From Chloromonas sp. AAM2 (lineage: Eukaryota > Chlorophyta > Chlorophyceae > Chlamydomonadales > Chlamydomonadaceae): a stretch of 28,540 bases of DNA. The notes under the pieces are model-generated. The model searched no databases, had not been told where the DNA came from, and saw only the letters and a program-made list of their open reading frames with translations. This document shows, one piece after another, positions 10,610-28,540 of this stretch. The position numbers were made by a program, and so were the translations under genes. The stretch's first letter is position 1, and the number at the start of each line of letters is the position of its first letter. The stretch is taken from assembly GCA_004335635.1 (NCBI GenBank), contig QAXH01005484.1, positions 1 to 28,540 of the forward strand. The letters are read 5' to 3'.

Positions 10610-11285
10610 TAAAAAAGAGAAGTTTGCCAGTTCTGGGACAGTTTTTGCGTCTGTATGTGTGGTCACCTGTCCCAAACGATGTGAGTGTGTAATTTTTTAC
10701 TTTGTTAATGAAACTCCAACTCTGTTGCAGTATTGTAAGATGGGGGGTTGAGTGTCCTTGGCAGACCTACTATGTGTGGTGGCGATCACGTCACTGTCGT
10801 TGTGTGCGTTGATACTCACAGGTTGTGTCTGACCTATATCTTACAATAGCAAGTCAACGCATACTCTCGCATACAACTGAAACTGAGTTTGCAACCAACT
10901 GTACTTGGCGTCACCACACATATACAACCTCAAGCGCGGTGTCCTCTTACAATTTTGCGCCCTCAAGACAACAACACAGTCCTCTCATGCTCATGCATAA
11001 TCATTCACAAGTCCGGCATTTCAGTCATAATGACCTTGCAACAGGCCATTTGTTCAATGCTGTCACACCCTGACAACCTCCCACCCAAAGGTCAGACAAG
11101 CAGATCAGACTGTCCTGGTCTAGCAGCTCTGCTGTCTCTTTGGTTGCGAGGGTCCCGCTTGCCATTGCTGTACTGGTACTCGTAGTCATGTGTGGTCCAC
11201 TTGGTTGGTACTACATCGTTTGGGACAGGTGACCACACATACAGACGCAAAACTTGTCCCAGAACTGGCAAACTTCTTTTTTTTA
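10610..11285. mobile_element. MITE-like element with about 66-bp terminal inverted repeats
   Basis: The left end (10610 to about 10682) and right end (about 11213-11285) are reverse complements over some 66 bp with only a few mismatches. Both start TAAAAAA..GAAGTTTGCC and run to GTCACCTGTCCCAAACGATGT. Both ends begin with TA, which would fit a TA target site as in Tc1/mariner-type or Stowaway-like elements, but this is not seen at other copies. The 0.5-kb interior has no transposase-like frame, so the element is non-autonomous. An 11-bp inverted repeat (10731-10741 with 10838-10848) lies inside. Confidence 0.8.
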
Positions 11286-11713
11286 AGGTTGTGGAGTTGT
11301 TACATCCTTTCACACGAAGGCTGACAATATTGGGACTACAGACAACTGTAGAAAGCGAGCCAAGGACAACTGCAACTTAAACCTGGAGCAACTGGGTTAA
11401 CGGATTTACTGCCCAACATACAAGCAGACAAAAGACATGCAACAGCACATGTCAAGCTAGACAAGCCATGGCGTTTGAACGCATTGTTCCGTAGATCCTC
11501 AAACCTGAGAAATTGACAACAGACCCATTCACTACTCCACTGGCTGGCTGTAATGCCCACAGTGTACATACATACTTTTTTGGATCGGGTGACGGCAACG
11601 CCCATGGAAACCGTCCAGGGGCCTCCATTTGCGTAACGACCAAGAAAGGAGAGTTGGAAAAAGGCTGTCGGATAACACGTGATGGTCACCCCGAGGCTCG
11701 CCCTGTATGTGAT

Positions 11714-11842
<129 letters not shown>

Positions 11843-11885
11843 TGTGTTTGCGGACACACACCGGTTCCAGTGTCAGTTTCAAAAT

Positions 11886-11904
11886 TGTCCCAGAACTGGC
11901 AAAC
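11886..11904 (-). repeat. 19-bp core of dispersed inverted-repeat family, copy 4
   Basis: Exact reverse complement of the core, followed by TTCTTTTT as at the other minus-oriented copies. It may be the right end of an element that starts at 10371. Confidence 0.75.
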
Positions 11905-12084
11905 TTCTTTTTGGCTGGGTGCTAATACTAATATCGTAGGTCTTCTATCACATTTCGTACTCGCACAACGGATTGCATCGTAGCTTCCTTCTGACAGTGA
12001 CTGAAATTTCTCTAGCTTCTCTTATCAATGTACACACGGAACCGACTACTAAGTAATCGCAACGGTGCATGATGGGCGGGGGTG

Positions 12085-12092
12085 TGACGTCA
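12085..12092. promoter_or_regulatory. TGACGTCA palindrome (CRE/bZIP-type site)
   Basis: Second exact copy, in the middle of the divergent intergenic region and directly upstream of the (GT)n tract. Confidence 0.35.
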
Positions 12093-12098
12093 GGAGGA

Positions 12099-12167
12099 GT
12101 GTGTGTGTGTGCGTGTGTGTATGTGCGTGCATGCGTGTCCCGTGTGTGTGTGTGTGTGTGTGTGTTT
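12099..12167. repeat. (GT)n-rich microsatellite
   Basis: An interrupted GT/GC/AT alternation followed by about 13 uninterrupted GT units. It is complementary to the (AC)n tract 260 nt upstream, so the two could pair in single-stranded form. Confidence 0.92.
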
Positions 12168-12249
12168 ACATCTGTATCGTCCCACAAATGGAACAGAAGA
12201 TCAATCGCACATCTGAACAAGAAGCATGTCTCGCGTGGCCATGACTTAA

Positions 12250-12840
12250 ATTAAGAAAACTGTGTAGGCGCGGACTGTCTGGTGGGTGTAAGGGCAATGC
12301 GAAGAGTGGAGGAGGTGGCAGTGGAAGGCGGCCTGTGGAGGGTCAGAAGGATTGGTGGAGCTGCGGCTGGGGCAGTGAGGTCCGGACGGTGGTGAGTGGT
12401 GAGAGTGTCGCGGAAAGATGAGTCGTGCTGGGCAGGGGCATGCTCCAAGCGGCCAGCTGCTTGGAGGGCAACGGTCATTGGCGTGGGGGTGCCTGGTGGG
12501 ATTGGTGAAGGGAGAGGACATCCAGGCACCCTGGCCCACAGCAGCGGGCGTGGAGAGAGTGGCAGGCAGCGGCGTTTGGACAGGATGGAGACCAGGACAA
12601 GGCATGACGCAGGACGTAGGCCGCCAAGGCTGTCCAGGGGCCAGGAGGCAGAGGTGCTGGTTTGGACCGGGGAGGGAATCGACCCTGCCTGTAATGGAGC
12701 GCAGGCCAGGAGGCTGGCAGTCAAGGATCTCGAACAAAAGGTGCCGCTAGACAGGGATGGGAGGAGGAGGACGATGCCAGGGCAGCAATCAAGCAGGTGT
12801 GTGAGTTTGAACGTTCTCATCTCAGCCTGTGCCTGAGCCA
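12250..12840. other. GC-rich, purine-skewed block without stops
   Basis: The plus strand is G/A-rich and several frames on both strands stay open for 110-196 codons. The longest (minus, 12841-12251) is Ser/Pro/Leu/Thr-rich and resembles no family. Simultaneously open overlapping frames point to composition, not coding selection. I do not call a gene here. Confidence 0.4.
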
Positions 12841-13297
12841 TCTTTGTGCCTGGCTTGCGTTGCGTGGCACAAGCTTCATGTAATCAAGGAGACTGGCCTT
12901 GAAAGGAATTGAAGGTCTTCAGGTAAGGGCAAACCACAGGCCGGGGTATTTCGGATGCTTCATATGCCCCTGGTTTAGGACGGAAACTGCCAGCGCGGCA
13001 GGTAGGTATGTGCCCTGCTTGGATGCATTGCAGTGCCAGAGCTTGTGACTTGATTGCCGGGGTTGTGAATTCAAAAATTTCATACAGAACAAGGTGCCGT
13101 GCCTGATACGCCGGCACCCTACACTTGCACCAGCACGTATGTTGAGGCCATTCTTTTGAACCTGTCAACATGCTTCTCCCTTGGTAACTCTCCGATTTTT
13201 GTCCATAGATGTTCGTCTGATGATGTGATAGTCAGGCTGCAGTGTTTGGGGAGTCCAGTGGTGTTGACTTGCAATTCATGCTTTCCCATGCTTTCGC

Positions 13298-13398
13298 AAG
13301 GTGTCCTGTGGGGTTATGGCCACCAGGGCCTCACCACCCCTTGCTGAAACGGCCAGATTCCCCTTTACTAGGAGAAGTTTTTGCAATTTGCGCAAATA
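13298..13398 (+). repeat. Dispersed 100-bp repeat, copy 2
   Basis: Partner of 10211-10310. It lies upstream of the short element at about 13500-13700. The shared context suggests both belong to one larger repeat family, or that the core-bearing element inserts next to it. Confidence 0.85.
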
Positions 13399-13499
13399 GT
13401 TAATATTTGCGTTGGACGTGCTTCATGGTGTGCACTCCCTCCTTGTAAGGTTGCGGAAGCCCAGTGACGGCACTCTGACGGCGCTGAGGCCTGGCGGAT

Positions 13500-13698
13500 A
13501 TAAAAAGAAAGTTTGCCAGTTCTGGGACAGTTTGTGTGAATAGGTCTGTATCTGTATTGATTGGTCTTGATGCCAAGCTAGAAGAATGTCATCAGGTCAC
13601 CGGATTTCATCAGGTCAGGACGAGGAGTCACACACCAACTGCTTCAGAACTGAGAGTCACACAAGAATTGTCCCAGAACTGGCAAACTTTTGTTTTTT
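13500..13698. mobile_element. Short MITE-like element with about 33-bp terminal inverted repeats
   Basis: Core copies at 13511-13529 (plus) and 13669-13687 (minus) face each other. Similarity extends inward for about 10 further bases (TTGTGTGA) and outward into an A-run/T-run. The element is about 190 bp with no coding capacity. It is 570-770 nt upstream of the ABC transporter start and could lie in its promoter region. Confidence 0.75.
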
Positions 13699-14056
13699 CG
13701 AGCTCAGGTCTGTATACAAAGAGATTAAGGCAAAGTAGCTCCGATGTGCCTGCCGAGCTTTTGAAGATCAGCCAGAGTCATGCATACATTTGTTCATGCG
13801 AGATTTATTGGCAAACAAAGCATCCAAGCTCGTGTCAAGCTCTGAGGCATAACACCCACCTGCCGTCTATAGGAGAGGGTGCTGGTAGCCGAAAGCAGGA
13901 TTAACCGGCATCCATGAGCTATAATCTGCTCACTGCCTGGAGTTCGCTGGTAGCCTTGAGATATATGTTTTTCTGATTTCCCGTCTCTATATTCCTGTCT
14001 CCGTGCGTTTCAAGTTCCATCAGACAGGGCTGCGAGATGTTGGTTGAAACGTTGAT

Positions 14057-14064
14057 TGACGTCA
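14057..14064. promoter_or_regulatory. TGACGTCA palindrome 209-216 nt upstream of ABCC ATG
   Basis: Third exact copy, in promoter-proximal position for the ABC transporter. I found no other exact copy in the window by eye. Confidence 0.45.
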
Positions 14065-14272
14065 ACAGGTGCAAACTTCACCGTTGTTGTGGCCGTCATC
14101 ATTTGCGCCCGTTATCGTCTTAAAAGCGTCTCTTTGAAAATGTGGCCTGAAACCCCGCTCCCTGAAACTCCTCGCCAGTAGTGCGTCGTTGCCTTTGTAA
14201 TTTACCTACACAGTGCGCAATGACGTGGTAGCATACATTCAAGGTACAGTCAGTGGATTTTGAGCACAAAGA

Positions 14273-25151
<10,879 letters not shown>

Positions 25152-26217
25152 GGCGAAAAAAAGAAGGCAGGGCGCAGGCTATGCTGTGCATGTTTGCAGC
25201 TCAGGAAGGGGACGGCAAGGTCAACTATGAGCAATATAAGAAAGCAGATCAATTATTGGGACGGTTTGCACGGGCATGATCTTCATTACCATTGCCTGGC
25301 ATTCGTACCTCTGTTCAGTGGCAAACGACTTGAGAGGTGCTGGCATGTTCATAGTAAATACTTGCATCAGAGGACACAGGTTGCTGAATGCTGAAGGCAG
25401 AAGGTTGACTGAGGAGTGGTGAGGAAGTGCCAAGGACAGGAGTCATGCAGCGACAACCAAGTCTGGTAGGCGTCACTGAGGGTGTCCTGGCATTGATGGG
25501 GTGATGGCAGGTGGCCAACTGGATGGCCACCATGCTGCTGATACTGATGCATATGGAAGGGTTGTGCCAACATGTGCGCTGCCTCTGTGGCATGGTGTGA
25601 AGCATGCGCGTGAGAAGTTAGTTGAGGCATCGGCTGTTCACAAAGCACTTGGAAACTAGGCCGCTGCGGGCGAGAAACTCAATCATCAGATGCACATGAG
25701 TAGGCAGTGTTTTGATGCCCATTCTTCTGTGGCCCCTTGTCCGCTGTTGAGCAATTCATGACACAACCCGCAAGGTGACCCTTTAAAACTCTCAGGTGGA
25801 ATTGGCAACAACATGATTGCAGCTGCGTTTGGCTGTGTTGCTTGTCCCTGCCGCACAGCTTGGAGTGCTTGGAGTGAAACTCAGGGAATTTATGCCTAGA
25901 CGTTGCCGTGGCTGACACTTCTTGGTATGCCTGCTATTGGAAATCTTACAACTTAGGGGTGCTACCCCAACATATCTTGGACTCGGACCAACTGCACGTT
26001 GTGATCGGCTGACCGTGTTCATTTTTGACTTGACTAGTGGTACTTGACTCTTCGTGTGAGCAGGACATGTGACATGGGCAACTGAGGTGTCAATGCGTAC
26101 TGATGGCTTGCATGATGAGACGCTTAGCAGCAGCGTGGCTTGCTCTAGAACACAATGAAAAGTCCAACTTGCCTCGGGACTTTTTTTGAACTTGCAAAAG
26201 CACGACAAAAAAAAGGA

Positions 26218-26236
26218 GTTTGCCAGTTCTGGGACA
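26218..26236 (+). repeat. 19-bp core of dispersed inverted-repeat family, copy 7
   Basis: Exact GTTTGCCAGTTCTGGGACA followed by GTTTGAG, preceded by an A-run as at the other plus-oriented copies. No partner in the window. It is 12.5 kb from the nearest other copy, which shows the family is dispersed and not a local duplication. Confidence 0.8.
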
Positions 26237-26787
26237 GTTTGAGTATCCTGCACTGGCACTGGTGTGTTGCCAGTGTTTGTCCTGTATGGTTTAGTACACA
26301 CTTCATTCACCGGGTAGAGGAGTTGAATGAGTGCCAGTCAACACCGCTGGATCCAGTGTGCTGATGTATGTGTACAGACGCTGTATGTAGGTAAACGGTG
26401 GTAAACGGTGGTGAATACCATGACTGAGTCAAATGGGGTGCGGTGGTGCAAGACAGATCCTGACCGCTCCTGTGAAGACACTTCCCTTTCCCCTCACGCA
26501 ACTTACAAGGGGGAACTGAAGGTTGAAGAGCTTGTGCAGTATTACGAAAGCATGGCAAACATAAAAGAAGGCAGCAGCATAAGTCAACCCGTCGATTGGT
26601 TGCATGTCATCGTCTGATTTCAAGAGACCTAGAAAGCAGGGCAGGCTTGCACTCAATCCGTGCAGGCTAGAAGATGCACGAAGGAATTCTCAGGGAGTGG
26701 AATGCGCGGCTACACGCACACGTCGGTCAATCGGTCAGCCATGCGCATTGTGGCGGTTGGCCCGTTTCGATTTCCTCCCTGGTTGGC

Positions 26788-26822
26788 TCAAAAATCTCCT
26801 CCCTAAAATTGGAAAAAGCAAT
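26788..26822 (+). repeat. 35-bp direct repeat, copy 1
   Basis: Begins TCAAAAATCTCCTCCC and ends AGCAAT; matches 27371-27405 with one mismatch, 583 nt apart. Confidence 0.9.
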
Positions 26823-27370
26823 AGATGTGTAAAAGTAAAGGATGTGATTCATTCTATCTCGCCGACGTCGCACGTGCATACGTGTCCACGTGGTTTTGGC
26901 CGTTCCACTTCGCCGCAGTGCTGTCTGCTATTCGAACACGCATCGCTGCCCCGACAGGATGTGTCAGCAGACAAGGAAACAATCTCAATGCTCAAGCCAA
27001 CATTTCCGTCAACCAGATCCCAGTCCTTCGCCAAGCAGCGGCCGCTGTTCAGCAGGCTCATCGTCTCCGATTGGAACAGCAAGCACATGTTCACGCACAG
27101 CAACTGGCAGCGGGCAATCGATTGCTGGCTGAATTGGGAGGCCGGCCTGCCGGCCATGCCGGCTTTTCCTGCGGATCAAGCATTGGCACAGCGTGCGTTT
27201 ATGTCAGTCAATCTTGCAGTGGCAGCGCATGCACCCGCCCAAGGACCGCACCTTGGTCCTGCGATGGTAGGAGGTCCAGCTCCAGGCAACAGATGACTGA
27301 TCGTCTGTTCCTGCACTACATGTCATCGACCATCATGTGTTCCTGGCCAACATACGGACTTCCCTAAAAT

Positions 27371-27405
27371 TCAAAAATCTCCTCCCTAAAATTGGAAATA
27401 GCAAT
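27371..27405 (+). repeat. 35-bp direct repeat, copy 2
   Basis: Partner of 26788-26822. The TCCCTAAAATT word is also repeated just upstream of this copy. The two copies bracket a segment with long open frames. Confidence 0.9.
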
Positions 27406-28540
27406 GTCACGCACAAACGGCAAGGATCCAAACCATAACACCGGCCCTTACCATAACCCGACGCATCACGTTCAGTTTGTGTGCCCGGATGAGAACTCCA
27501 GCCGACCTCATCAACTTATCAAAGCTCTTTAGCAGCTGCTGACACTGTACATGGCGCTTCGAGTAAAAGGGAGGAGTACCAGCCGAGGCCTCGAGGGTTC
27601 CAAGTGCGGCTGCAGGTAAGGATTTACCTTGTTGCAGCTTTGCTTTGGGTGCTTTGGGGCAGCGTGGAACGATTTCGTGGGGCCGACCACCCGTAAGGCC
27701 GAGCCAGTCTGGCTTTGGATACTTCTATTGTTGTCTCTGGTACCGTGTTGCAGCGAATGTCTACAGCAGGGTGATTCGGTTCCTGTCTGCCTAGGGTGAG
27801 GTGCCTCCAAGAAGGAGGGCCCTTTCTGAGGTGCCAAGGATGTAGCTAGCGATGTTTGGGGCGGGGTTATGTCGTGGGTTCGGAGGGAAAGCGACGGGGG
27901 TCCGGAAGGCACTTTTTGCTTTTCCCTCGGGAGGTGCGAATGTGTGCGAGCGACCGACAAGCAAGCGAGCGAGGCTAAAGAGATGTAAAGCCCATGCGTG
28001 CAGGAAGTGCTTTCTTTGCGAAGGGGTGCTGCCTATGGCCGGTCGGTGCAAGTGTCCTCACCATCCTCCTGAGCCTCCCTCGCCTTTGCAGACAAACTGC
28101 GCGATCGCTTGCTGCTTTCTTGCATGTCCTTCGTATGTAAGGTTGGGTGAAACGCTTCGTTTTGTCAGACACGGCCACCAAGCACAGAATTCATCCGTGC
28201 GTCACAGGAGCTTTTCCATTCCACCAGGGCCAATGTGGACCCGTGCAACCCGACAGTGCATTAAAATCTCTTCACCCATGTGAGCGGGACGAAACGGGAA
28301 ACAAATTCACCCATGCCTTGAGAGAGTTCAGCATCTACGTCCATTCTACATCCAGCGTCCTAGGTTCAAGTTTGATGGAAGCGAGAGCATTCCATCACTG
28401 TACGACCCGAGGAGACTTGTACGGCAGCCATGTTGGAGGTGGGTCACGCATGTAGCCTTCTATGATGCCCCCTGATGCATCACTAGTCCTCTGGCATGCA
28501 TTCTATGCGTCAGCACTCACGCAATGTCTTTGTGAGATGA

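Larger units (their letters stand above)
25152..28540. other. Downstream region without a recognised gene
   Basis: It holds the ABCC 3' UTR and unassigned DNA. Open frames I looked at: plus 26408-26617 (69 residues, ending VDWLHVIV), plus 26604-27296 (230 codons), an overlapping plus frame 26825-27367 with a helix-prone Gln/Ala-rich stretch, plus 27404-27532 (42 residues, His/Asn/Pro-rich), minus 25648-25367 (His/Gln-rich), plus 27852-28283. None shows a family motif. The open frame near 28300-28440 ending in CWR before a GTGGGT could be an exon of a gene running off the window. Confidence 0.4.

Noticed and set aside
12251..12841. A 196-codon minus-strand open frame starting with ATG
   Set aside because: Other frames over the same bases are also open, the composition is simple Ser/Pro/Thr/Leu, and no motif or splice pattern supports coding. 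Read as a GC-rich low-stop block.
13495..13510. TATAAAAAG as TATA box for the ABC transporter
   Set aside because: It is about 770 nt upstream of the ATG and formed by the A-run at the edge of a repeat element; no transcript evidence.
25679..25918. Cys/His-rich minus frame that could suggest a zinc finger (SBP-like)
   Set aside because: Cys and His spacing does not fit the SBP or any other zinc-binding pattern I know.
26604..27296. A 230-codon plus frame as a confirmed gene
   Set aside because: An overlapping frame looks equally coding-like, no family match, and repeats flank it; left as unresolved.

Overview
This is eukaryotic nuclear DNA, most likely from a green alga (Chlorophyta). The evidence is two intron-dense genes with mostly GT..(T)GCAG introns of about 80-1000 nt, moderately GC-rich exons, long dinucleotide microsatellites, and protein families typical of algae. 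The species cannot be named from the sequence. There is no bacterial operon, CRISPR array or rRNA/tRNA gene that I can see.

Layout. (1) Positions 1-744 hold no recognisable gene. (2) Positions 745-9472, minus strand, hold a Na+(K+)/H+ exchanger of the NHE/NHX (CPA1) family. Fourteen exons join in frame; a divergent cytoplasmic tail is spread over further, less certain exons, and a 35% GC patch lies between the membrane domain and that tail. Its introns carry several minisatellites and one unusual interleaved inverted repeat. (3) Positions 9473-14272 form a 4.8-kb divergent (head-to-head) intergenic region. It is filled with short terminal-inverted-repeat elements sharing a 19-bp core, a duplicated 100-bp repeat, (AC)n and (GT)n tracts, and three exact TGACGTCA palindromes. 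(4) Positions 14273-25151, plus strand, hold a full-length ABC transporter of subfamily C (MRP type): 27 exons, 1477 residues, TMD1-NBD1-linker-TMD2-NBD2, no TMD0. Its last intron (1 kb) carries inserted-looking DNA. (5) Positions 25152-28540 hold no gene I can name; there is another copy of the 19-bp core, a 35-bp direct repeat pair and a few open frames of unclear status.

Both genes encode membrane transporters, a secondary cation/proton antiporter and an ATP-driven exporter, transcribed away from a shared upstream region. Co-regulation, perhaps through bZIP/CREB-type factors at TGACGTCA, is a testable inference. The least explained signals are the dispersed 19-bp inverted-repeat family, the A-B-A'-B' repeat in the exchanger gene, and the AT-rich patch with coding-like frames. 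I do not see clear evidence of a wholly new biological system.
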